From positions 1 through 12,952 of the forward strand of contig JAEZSM010000113.1 in NCBI GenBank assembly GCA_023421875.1: 12,952 nt of DNA, written 5' to 3'. The notes under the pieces are model-generated. The model did not search any database. It saw only the letters and a list, made by a program, of their open reading frames with translations, and was not told the DNA's origin. The stretch comes from Spirochaetota bacterium (GTDB taxonomy: Bacteria > Spirochaetota > Spirochaetia > Treponematales > Rectinemataceae). Of this stretch, positions 5,650-11,680 are shown in pieces; position 1 is the first letter of the stretch, and the number at the start of each line of letters is the position of its first letter. The translations under genes and the position numbers were made by a program.

Positions 5650-7455
5650 CTAGAAAAGGCCTGCTTCCGCGTCGCTTTTACTCAAGGGATTCTTGAAGCG
5701 CCACAGCAAAAGGGCCACAAAGAGCAGGTTGATGGCGCTCGCCGCCGCAAAAAGATTCCACTTGGGGTTCCCCGACGCCACCGAACCCACATAGGAGTGC
5801 AGTTTCACCCCAATGGTGTAGAGCCTATCGTCGTTCAAGAAAACCAGGGGCACCAGAAAACCGTTCCAGGCAGCAATAAAGGCCGCCATCATGGCGGCGG
5901 CAAGCGCCGGCGCGCACAGCGGCAGCAAGATTCGTCTCAAATACCCTGTGAGGCTCATGCCTTCAAGCGCGGCGGCCTCCTCGTAGCTGGGAGGGAGCCT
6001 GTCCAGATAGGCCTTGAGACTGAACACGGCGAAGGGCAGGGCATGGAACAGGTACAGGGTTATCACCGGCGTAAAGCCACCTAAAAGCCCTAAAAGCCTG
6101 AAAACGATGAAGAGGGGAATGAGTGAATGGATGCCCCCGGCCATGCCCAGGGCTTCCAAGGCAGCGAAGGCCTTTGCGCTCCGGGCTTTGCCCACCCTGG
6201 ACAGCCAGAGCGCTGCTGGAAGAGAGAAAAGAGGAACCAGCAGCGCTGTTATGCCGGCGGCGAAGAGGGTGTTCAGGAAAAACCTGAGGATTCCCTCGTC
6301 GACAAGAACGCTGCGATAGGGGCGGGCGGACAAAAAGCGGGGAAGCAGGGCATCTACATAGACAGCCGACAGATCGGAGAACGAAAGCCACAAAAGCACA
6401 TAGATAACCAGAGCAGCGCTAAGAGGGGCCGCCGCTGTGACCAAAACGCTTAGGCCTTTCCATAAAAACTCAGGGATACTCCCTGCCGGAGCGCGGCTCG
6501 AAGTCTTGCGAACCGCACTTTTGCTTACCAACCAGGATCTGCCCTTGTGACCATTTTCGGCGCCGGTGATCTTTTTTCTGAACCGGAACCACAGAAAGAC
6601 CAAAGCGATGACAAGGACCCCCACCGCCACGGCGTAGGCCGAGGCTACGCCGTAATCGTCTTCGTTCCTGAACGCATCGTAAAGGAATATCTCCAGGGTC
6701 GTGGTGGCGCCCACGATATTTTTGCCCGTGATCCCCCCCACAAAAGGAGGTCCGCCGGCGGTCATTAGAAAAGGCACCGAGAACTCCTTGAAGGACTTAA
6801 CAAAATCCAAAGCCCACATAATCGCAAGCGTTCCCTTGACCAGGGGAGCCTGAATATGCCGAGCCAGGGTCCACCCCTGGGCGCCCTCGATTCGCGCGGC
6901 TTCGAAAAGCCCCTTATCCAAGCTTTTCATGCTTGCGTAGAGCGCTAAAACCACCAAGGGAACCCCAAGCCAGATATCGACACTCAGGGCCGCTAAAAAG
7001 CCTGCCACTGGATTGGTAAGAAGATTAATCTCTGTGCCGAAGAGAGCGGAGAGCATGGATCTGCCCCCGCTCCCGTGGATGATCATTCGCCATATAGGTA
7101 TGGAAATAAAGGAAGGCACCCCCCAGGGCACGAGGATGGCGGCATAGAGGAGCTTAAACCAGCTGCGGGCCTTGAAGAGAGAACAGGCGAGTACAAAGCC
7201 GATGCCGACGGAGATCCCCGCCGAGAGAAAAGCCCAAAGCAGGCTGATTCCAAAGGAGAGTACAAAAGCCCTGTCCTCCACCAGGGCGCGGAAGTTTTCC
7301 AGTCCCGCCCAGCTTCGTGCGCCCCAGCTGTCGTGAAAGAGTGACTCCCAGCCGGCGGCGGCGAAGGGGAGCATCCCCGCCGCCAGGACGAGGACAAAAA
7401 GCGGTAGAAGTGTGAGCCAGTACAGGCGGGTGGAGCCCAAAATAGGAGATTTCAT
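5650..7455 (-). CDS. Fused MalF-MalG type ABC transporter permease
   Basis: This 601-residue inner-membrane protein contains two complete binding-protein-dependent permease domains in one chain. The first (about 1-292) resembles MalF-type subunits and the second (about 330-590) MalG-type subunits, joined by a basic linker at about 291-325. Each has an EAA loop that docks on the ATPase: EAARIEGAQGWTLARHI at about 185-201 and EAAALEGMSLTGYLRRILLP at about 493-512. SFKEFSVPFLMTAGGPPF and AAWNGFLVPLVFLNDD are typical carbohydrate-importer (CUT1) stretches. CUT1 permeases are normally two separate proteins of about 280-300 residues. The ATG at 7455 has no SD of its own but overlaps, by ATGA, the stop of a 19-codon leader ORF with a strong SD, suggesting coupling. 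It is the last gene of a cassette with a binding protein and a lipoprotein. No ATPase gene is in the window. The transported substrate is unknown. Confidence 0.9.
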   Translation of the reverse strand: MKSPILGSTRLYWLTLLPLFVLVLAAGMLPFAAAGWESLFHDSWGARSWAGLENFRALVEDRAFVLSFGISLLWAFLSAGISVGIGFVLACSLFKARSWFKLLYAAILVPWGVPSFISIPIWRMIIHGSGGRSMLSALFGTEINLLTNPVAGFLAALSVDIWLGVPLVVLALYASMKSLDKGLFEAARIEGAQGWTLARHIQAPLVKGTLAIMWALDFVKSFKEFSVPFLMTAGGPPFVGGITGKNIVGATTTLEIFLYDAFRNEDDYGVASAYAVAVGVLVIALVFLWFRFRKKITGAENGHKGRSWLVSKSAVRKTSSRAPAGSIPEFLWKGLSVLVTAAAPLSAALVIYVLLWLSFSDLSAVYVDALLPRFLSARPYRSVLVDEGILRFFLNTLFAAGITALLVPLFSLPAALWLSRVGKARSAKAFAALEALGMAGGIHSLIPLFIVFRLLGLLGGFTPVITLYLFHALPFAVFSLKAYLDRLPPSYEEAAALEGMSLTGYLRRILLPLCAPALAAAMMAAFIAAWNGFLVPLVFLNDDRLYTIGVKLHSYVGSVASGNPKWNLFAAASAINLLFVALLLWRFKNPLSKSDAEAGLF

Positions 7456-7511
7456 ATACGAAACTGAACACTTTTCCCTGCGGAATCACCCATTTCTGCC
7501 CTACCGACCAT
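7452..7511 (-). CDS. 19-codon leader ORF translationally coupled to the fused permease
   Basis: Between the lipoprotein stop and the permease, a strong SD (GGAGGGG, 7525-7519) lies seven bases before an ATG at 7511. This opens 19 codons ending in TGA at 7454-7452, which overlaps the permease ATG (7455-7453) as ATGA. The permease start lacks an SD at normal distance, and an in-frame stop a short way upstream prevents extension. The arrangement suggests ribosomes enter at the leader and reinitiate on the permease. The SD and overlap are seen directly; expression of the peptide is inferred. Confidence 0.5.
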   Translation of the reverse strand: MVGRAEMGDSAGKSVQFRI

Positions 7512-7528
7512 GTATAAACCCCTCCAAT

Positions 7529-9049
7529 TTAGAAAAGCAGGCGGATTGAGGATACCTGTTTTACGTTCTTGATACCCTCAGGAATTCGCTCGGCATTCTT
7601 GTCCCAGACCAGCACCAGGGGGAACTCGTCGACGCCCAGGGCTTCGGACTCCCGGTACATGGCAAGAATGATATCATTGTTGTTGTGCAGATCCCTGGAA
7701 TCGAGCGTGATAGAGTAGCCATCCTCTGCTACGACCTCGACCCCGTAGCCGGCCTTGGCCGCCGCGGCGTCGTAGGCCAAAATATCCGAGCCCTGCTTGT
7801 GCGGGGCGTAGGCCGGATCGTCGGCATAGGCGAGCAGAAGATGAAGGGGGAAGCCCTTGTAGCTCGCCTTGGTATCTTTTCGCTCAAAGGCGACCTGTCG
7901 GCCGTGGCAGCTCACACAGGATTGTATGGTTGAGCGGTCCAGGGTACCGTTCATCTTTCCGGAATAGCTCAGGCTGAAATCCTTGAAACCCTCCTGGCTC
8001 ACCACGATACGCTGTATCATCTTGACCGATGAGTGCCCGTCGATATTGGGCGCCTGGGGGCCTACCTTGATAGTCCTGATGTAGCCTGGGTCCCTGGGCA
8101 GGTAGTCTCCATCCATCTTGAAAGCCAAGAGCCACGTGCCGTCGGCTTCATCCAGGATCTGCGAGCCTGGATAGGTCATTTCGTACCCGTCGATGGCGAC
8201 AAAGGTAACCGCGTCCTGGGCTGCGAGGTCCATGTAACGTCCCAGCAGGGCAGAGAGGGAAACGCCGCCGTATACGTTGGTATACTTTGTGCCCGCGCTG
8301 GTGGTGTAGCTGCCCGTGCCTTCGAGGTAGCTCGAGTCTTTTTCCAGTTCCGCAAGGCTCAACGAAGCCTTCATGCCATTGATATCCAATTCCAGGCTAA
8401 AAGCTTCAGCCTCGGCTGAGGCTGTATTTGGCGCCAGGCTTGTGGAAATGGAAACTAGGTCCTTGACCCAGAGATTTTTTGCCGTATCGCCCACGGTCAT
8501 CGGCGTGGACAGGTAGGCGCCGGCTTCCGTATCAGCCAGGATAAGGGCCTCGGGCGCCACGTCCTTGGTGGAAAAACTCACCGAATAGCCGTCGGCGGCG
8601 GTAAGGACGACATCATAGCCCTCCGCCCAACGATCGGCGTTGAACTGGAAGGGATGGGTCGAATCATCGCCGTCCACAATAGCGATGACAGCGGCTAGAC
8701 TCAGCCCAGAGTATTCTACCGATACTCCTTTTTTATCCACCGTCTTGCGCAGATAGTGCTGCCCTGCCGATTTGAGCTTTTGATAGTAGGACTGGCTTAG
8801 GCTGTCGCTGCGCAGACCCTTGAGCTCGACGCTCCAATCCGCCGCGGCGGAGGCGGCGCTTGCCGCATCGGGACTACCCGATGGATCGAGGGTATTTGCC
8901 GGTGCAATGCCGCCGCCGCTGATAGTGAGGCCAGCGCTAAGACTGCCTTTTTGGGAGCTGCAGCCACCCAGCACTAGGGCGAAGGCCGCAAGCACTACGC
9001 CGCAGGTCGCAAGAAACGCTACTATACCCCTGAGTCGTTTTGTATACAT
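7529..9049 (-). CDS. Lipoprotein with three tandem sulfite-oxidase/molybdopterin-fold repeats and one CXXCH motif
   Basis: The 506-residue product has a lipoprotein signal ending in LVLGGC (Cys30), followed by a Ser/Ala/Pro-rich tether to about 70. The rest reads as three copies of one module, at about 71-202, 217-350 and 357-505. Each has a YxGxxLxxLL-like segment, then a DGY motif (AADGYSVSF at 152, AIDGYEMTY at 286, AEDGYSITL at 441) and a C-terminal strand (VKDLVSIS, VKMIQRIVV, VKQVSSIRLLF). YAADGYSV and the ordering resemble the oxidoreductase molybdopterin-binding (sulfite oxidase/YedY-like) fold. Only the third repeat carries cysteines, C378-V-S-C381-H382, a CXXCH heme c-type motif, roughly where the molybdenum-ligating Cys of the fold lies. 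It may bind heme, another metal, or neither. SD AAGGAG lies six bases before ATG 9049. It is the middle gene of an operon with the binding protein and permease. The function is not known to me. Confidence 0.75.
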   Translation of the reverse strand: MYTKRLRGIVAFLATCGVVLAAFALVLGGCSSQKGSLSAGLTISGGGIAPANTLDPSGSPDAASAASAAADWSVELKGLRSDSLSQSYYQKLKSAGQHYLRKTVDKKGVSVEYSGLSLAAVIAIVDGDDSTHPFQFNADRWAEGYDVVLTAADGYSVSFSTKDVAPEALILADTEAGAYLSTPMTVGDTAKNLWVKDLVSISTSLAPNTASAEAEAFSLELDINGMKASLSLAELEKDSSYLEGTGSYTTSAGTKYTNVYGGVSLSALLGRYMDLAAQDAVTFVAIDGYEMTYPGSQILDEADGTWLLAFKMDGDYLPRDPGYIRTIKVGPQAPNIDGHSSVKMIQRIVVSQEGFKDFSLSYSGKMNGTLDRSTIQSCVSCHGRQVAFERKDTKASYKGFPLHLLLAYADDPAYAPHKQGSDILAYDAAAAKAGYGVEVVAEDGYSITLDSRDLHNNNDIILAMYRESEALGVDEFPLVLVWDKNAERIPEGIKNVKQVSSIRLLF

Positions 9050-9068
9050 CCTCTACTCCTTTGCTCTT

Positions 9069-10583
9069 CTATTGTTCTATTAGGTTTGCGTCGATGAGGC
9101 GCCGAGCCTCCGCCAGCGCTTCATTTGTTTCCATGGCACCTGAAAGAATAAATCTGAGTATCTTCCACATGATGTTTTTATAGATTGAATACCCTGGCCC
9201 CGGGGGAATCACCAGGCCGATCTCGGCGCTCCGGGAAAGCTGGGCATAGTAGCGGTTGCTATTACTGGCAACGTCCCAAGCTTGGTCGTTGGCCGGCAGC
9301 TTGGAGAGGGCGGAACTGAAGCGCTGCTGCACGCCAATGCCGCAGAGGTGCTCTAAAAGCCGTTGGGCGCTCACCGGCGAGCGTGATGAACGGCTCATGG
9401 CAAAACCCTTGAAATCCAACAGGGGAGCCACCGAGCGCCCTGTCGCCGGCACCCTTGGGTATGGCGCAACGGCGAAGTCTAGGCCTATGCGCTCGAACTC
9501 GGGAATAGAGTAGGAACCGCTCAGGATCATGCCGATTTCGCCCGAGGCGAAGCGCGCTATCATGGCGTCCCGCTCCAGGGCTTCCAGCCTGCCGGACTCG
9601 ATCATGTCGAGCATCCAGGCCAGGGCCTTTTGAGTGCCCTGGTCATCGGGGCGGACGCCCCCGTCGGGGTCGCTTATGCTCGGCTTGCCGAATCCCGATG
9701 CGAAGGAAAGCAGCCAGTAGGCCGAATACAAATTCCAGGACAGGGGCGTCCGCCCCGCGGCCGCTATCGAATCGGCGATCCTCTCCAGGTCGTCCAGCGT
9801 CCAATCCTCAGGCGGGGCTTCGGAGACCAGCCTTGTATTATAGAAGACAAGCTGGCTGTCGAAGTAAAAGGGAAGGGCCCAGAGCCTTCCATCAAGCATG
9901 AAGGCATCCCTGCCCTTGGCGGAGAGCGTATCCGCTTCGATTCTTTCCAGGGGCTGCAGTGCTTGGGCGCTTAAGAGGTCCGCAAGATTGTCCGATTGGA
10001 TCATCAGCAGATCCGGGGTTCTGCCCCCGCCCCTGAGGCTTGTCAGATACTTCGACCTGGTGTCGGGAACGTCCACCGCCCTAACCTTGACTCCGCTCAG
10101 CCTGGACCAGCGTTCCAGTTCGGCCTTCAGCTCAGGCACCCCTTCCCAGGAGAGCCAGACTTCGAGCTCCCGCTCTTCAGCAATATCTCCGTGGACAGAG
10201 ATAGAGCTCAGGTCGCCCAGCCGCTCTCCGCCGATTTGTAAATCCCAGGTTCTATTTTTTGTGGAAAGGAGAAAAATATCGTCCAGCTTGTCAGCAAGCG
10301 CATCGTCTTCCAAAAGCAGCAGCCCTTTGTCGTGCGAGCATTCGAGCTTCCAGGCATCGATGAGGGGAGGCAGCAGTTCCGAGAGGGCAAGCCCTTTTTC
10401 ATAACCCGATTGGGTAGGAACCTGGTAACAAAGATCCCTAAGCGCCGCTTCACCGGGCAGAATCCGCGCCTCGCTATTCAGTCGTAGATCGAAAGCTGGC
10501 AGAGAGGCAAGGACACAAAAGGCTATGGCTGTGACGAGAAGTTTCGCCCGGGCTAGAAACAACCCAGGCCTGCGGCGGTCCAT
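9069..10583 (-). CDS. Maltose-type ABC solute-binding protein with extra N-terminal domain
   Basis: The 504-residue exported protein has a signal/anchor segment at about 12-31, with no clear lipobox. Residues about 138-504 form a family 1 (MalE-like) solute-binding domain: LEVWLSWEGVPELKAELERW, GGGRTPDLLMIQSDNLADL, GRLWALPFYFDSQLVFYNTRL, FASGEIGMILSGSYSIPEFE, LLDFKGFAMS, and a PPGPGYSIYKNIMWKILRFILSG tail motif. Residues about 40-132 are extra to the family and look like a degenerate copy of the repeat in the neighbouring lipoprotein (GLALSELLPP, then a WDLQIGGERLGDLSSISVHG end). It delivers a solute, most likely a sugar or glycoside by homology, to the fused permease. A GGGGGAAG SD lies just before ATG 10583. 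It is the first gene of the cassette, 19 bases before the lipoprotein gene, and downstream of a good promoter at 10718-10746. Confidence 0.85.
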   Translation of the reverse strand: MDRRRPGLFLARAKLLVTAIAFCVLASLPAFDLRLNSEARILPGEAALRDLCYQVPTQSGYEKGLALSELLPPLIDAWKLECSHDKGLLLLEDDALADKLDDIFLLSTKNRTWDLQIGGERLGDLSSISVHGDIAEERELEVWLSWEGVPELKAELERWSRLSGVKVRAVDVPDTRSKYLTSLRGGGRTPDLLMIQSDNLADLLSAQALQPLERIEADTLSAKGRDAFMLDGRLWALPFYFDSQLVFYNTRLVSEAPPEDWTLDDLERIADSIAAAGRTPLSWNLYSAYWLLSFASGFGKPSISDPDGGVRPDDQGTQKALAWMLDMIESGRLEALERDAMIARFASGEIGMILSGSYSIPEFERIGLDFAVAPYPRVPATGRSVAPLLDFKGFAMSRSSRSPVSAQRLLEHLCGIGVQQRFSSALSKLPANDQAWDVASNSNRYYAQLSRSAEIGLVIPPGPGYSIYKNIMWKILRFILSGAMETNEALAEARRLIDANLIEQ

Positions 10584-10717
10584 GCTTCCCCCTTTTCAAA
10601 CACGGAAGGCTACGCCGTTTCCCGCGCAACCCAATGGCTTTCGGCCATGGACCGGCGTTCGAGAAGCCAAAGCCCCTCGCGGTCTGTAGGATCGAAAGCT
10701 CGGTGGAATGTATGGCC

Positions 10718-10746
10718 ATACTACGACAGGCTTGGCGGACAGTCAA
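10718..10746 (-). promoter_or_regulatory. Candidate sigma70 promoter of the binding protein-lipoprotein-permease operon
   Basis: On the minus strand, TTGACT (10746-10741) is followed by exactly 17 bases and TAGTAT (10723-10718), close to consensus at both boxes. The predicted start near 10711 gives a leader of about 125 bases, which includes a small ATGGC/GCCAT hairpin at 10632-10646. The distance is ordinary for the operon's first gene at 10583. Confidence 0.55.
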
Positions 10747-10798
10747 GGAAAGCGGGCGGTATTGCCATGATGCTATTTGATGCTGTGCCATATAGGTG

Positions 10799-10827
10799 TT
10801 GCAGAGATGGTCAAACAGGGGTACTAT
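10799..10827 (+). promoter_or_regulatory. Candidate sigma70 promoter of the small outer-membrane protein gene
   Basis: TTGCAG (10799-10804), a 17-base spacer, and TACTAT (10822-10827) form a reasonable promoter with a start near 10834, about 45 bases before ATG 10880. A second TACTAT lies at 10853-10858 in an AT-rich stretch and could be an alternative -10 box. Confidence 0.45.
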
Positions 10828-10840
10828 CTAATATATAGTA
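10822..10840. promoter_or_regulatory. Inverted repeat overlapping the -10 box, operator-like
   Basis: TACTAT and ATAGTA form a perfect 6-base inverted repeat with a 7-base spacer. The left arm is the candidate -10 box and the right arm falls at the predicted start, a position where a repressor would block transcription. It may instead be chance in AT-rich DNA. No regulator gene is adjacent. Confidence 0.35.
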
Positions 10841-10879
10841 TTTAAAATTTTCTACTATATTCATCACAAGGAGACGAAC

Positions 10880-11398
10880 ATGAAAAAGACAATTGCGGTA
10901 CTGCTGCTTCTGGCCGTGGTCAGCTTCGGCGCCTTTGCTCAGGGCAAACCCCTCATGGACAAGGGTGATTTCGCCGCTACGGTCGGACTCAATTTTGGTT
11001 GGGGCTTCGGCGTCGGCGGCGGAGCGGAGATGATGCTCGCCCGCTGGGACATTGCGGACACCATCCCCCTCACCTTCGGCGCGGCTGTCAAGGCCGGCGT
11101 GGATCTCTGGCCTGGTTTTGAGCTCACCATTGCTGGTCTCGGAACCGCTCATTTTGGTCTGGGCACCTTTTCCGAACTTCCCGAATGGCTGCAGAAGCTT
11201 GATTGGCACATCGGGCTCGGTCTTGGCCTTGGCATCAGCGGCGGAAGCGGCTTCGGCATCGGCATAGCCTCCGGCGGCGGTGTTAGCTATCACTTCAGCC
11301 CCAGTCTCGCAGTCATTGCAGAGTCCTTCTATGCAGCCCACTTCAACAGAGGGTACGGGCATGGTCTCTCGCTCCTCGGCGTCCAGTTCAAGCTCTAA
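10880..11398 (+). CDS. Small outer-membrane beta-barrel-type protein
   Basis: A 172-residue exported protein with a classic signal peptide (MKKTIAVLLLLAVVSFGAFA, cut before Gln21). The mature part is rich in Gly and aromatic residues in alternating strands (ATVGLNFGWGFGVGGGAEM, LGLGLGISGGSGFGIGIA, GGGVSYHFSPSLAVIAES), ending GVQFKL. This fits a small outer-membrane barrel of perhaps eight strands, of a type common in spirochaetes, but I recognise no named family. The start is set by AAGGAG (10868-10873) six bases before ATG 10880. It appears monocistronic: its own promoter candidate lies upstream and a strong terminator follows 33 bases after the stop. It is divergent from the lipoprotein-containing ABC cassette, with 296 bases between the start codons. 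Function unknown; beta-barrel nature is inferred from composition. Confidence 0.75.
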   Translation: MKKTIAVLLLLAVVSFGAFAQGKPLMDKGDFAATVGLNFGWGFGVGGGAEMMLARWDIADTIPLTFGAAVKAGVDLWPGFELTIAGLGTAHFGLGTFSELPEWLQKLDWHIGLGLGLGISGGSGFGIGIASGGGVSYHFSPSLAVIAESFYAAHFNRGYGHGLSLLGVQFKL

Positions 11399-11431
11399 GC
11401 AAACCAAGTAACGACAAAAATTTCGCATAGA

Positions 11432-11458
11432 CCCTCCCCAGCCCGGGGAGGGTTTTTT
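11432..11458 (+). terminator. Rho-independent terminator after the small outer-membrane protein gene
   Basis: CCCTCCCC (11432-11439) and GGGGAGGG (11445-11452) form a perfect 8-bp GC-rich stem with a 5-base loop, followed at once by six T. This is a textbook intrinsic terminator 33 bases after the stop codon at 11398. Confidence 0.93.
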
Positions 11459-11559
11459 ATTTTGAAAGATCCTTAAGCATATGCTAAGTCGCCAGAGTAA
11501 ACACTACGGGCTGAAATTGTCATGTTGATACTCCCTATCGTTCATAAACTTCAGATCGC

Positions 11560-11589
11560 TTGACAGAGCACATTGGCTCAGGCTACAGT
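11560..11589 (+). promoter_or_regulatory. Candidate sigma70 promoter for metNI
   Basis: A perfect TTGACA (11560-11565) is followed after 18 bases by TACAGT (11584-11589), predicting a start near 11596. The leader to ATG 11632 would be short, so no SAM riboswitch fits in it, and I see none in 11459-11631. A 10-base palindrome, AGCATATGCT (11476-11485), lies further upstream with no known role. Confidence 0.5.
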
Positions 11590-11608
11590 GCGCTCCAAGG
11601 AAGTATCG

Positions 11609-11680
11609 ATGAGAAATATTAAAGATTCCTTATGTTTCATGCGCGGCGGCCTGAAGGGGCCGCGTTCTATCGTCCTTTAA
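11609..11680 (+). CDS. Possible 23-codon leader ORF overlapping the metN start
   Basis: AAGGA (11597-11601) lies seven bases before an ATG at 11609, opening 23 codons that end in TAA (11678-11680). It overlaps the 5' end of metN in another frame, and its initiation signal is better than that of the metN ATG at 11632. The peptide contains two Met and no run of any regulatory amino acid. It could be a leader peptide or a competing start; expression is unproven. Confidence 0.3.
   Translation: MRNIKDSLCFMRGGLKGPRSIVL

Noticed and set aside
5635..5652. Imperfect inverted repeat TAGCGCC/GGCGGCTA between convergent patatin and permease genes, considered as a bidirectional terminator
   Set aside because: The stem has a bulge, overlaps the permease stop codon, and no T-run follows it on either strand at the right distance.
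5650..7455. Fused permease considered as an iron(III) FbpB/SfuB-type permease
   Set aside because: The fusion layout fits, but the sequence around both EAA loops and the AAWNGFLVPLVFL stretch look like MalF/MalG, and the partner binding protein is MalE-like. Not fully excluded.
10474..10791. 105-codon minus-strand frame covering the leader of the solute-binding protein
   Set aside because: It overlaps the signal-peptide region of the real gene in another frame and begins upstream of the predicted transcription start; no family features.
10811..11428. Long open frame of 205 codons on the minus strand across the small outer-membrane protein gene
   Set aside because: It is fully antisense to a gene with a clear signal peptide, SD and terminator; its acidic low-complexity product is what reverse reading of Gly/Ala-rich codons gives.
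11459..11631. Search for a SAM or other riboswitch upstream of metNI
   Set aside because: The predicted leader is under 40 bases, and I found no paired-element pattern of known SAM riboswitches in this stretch.
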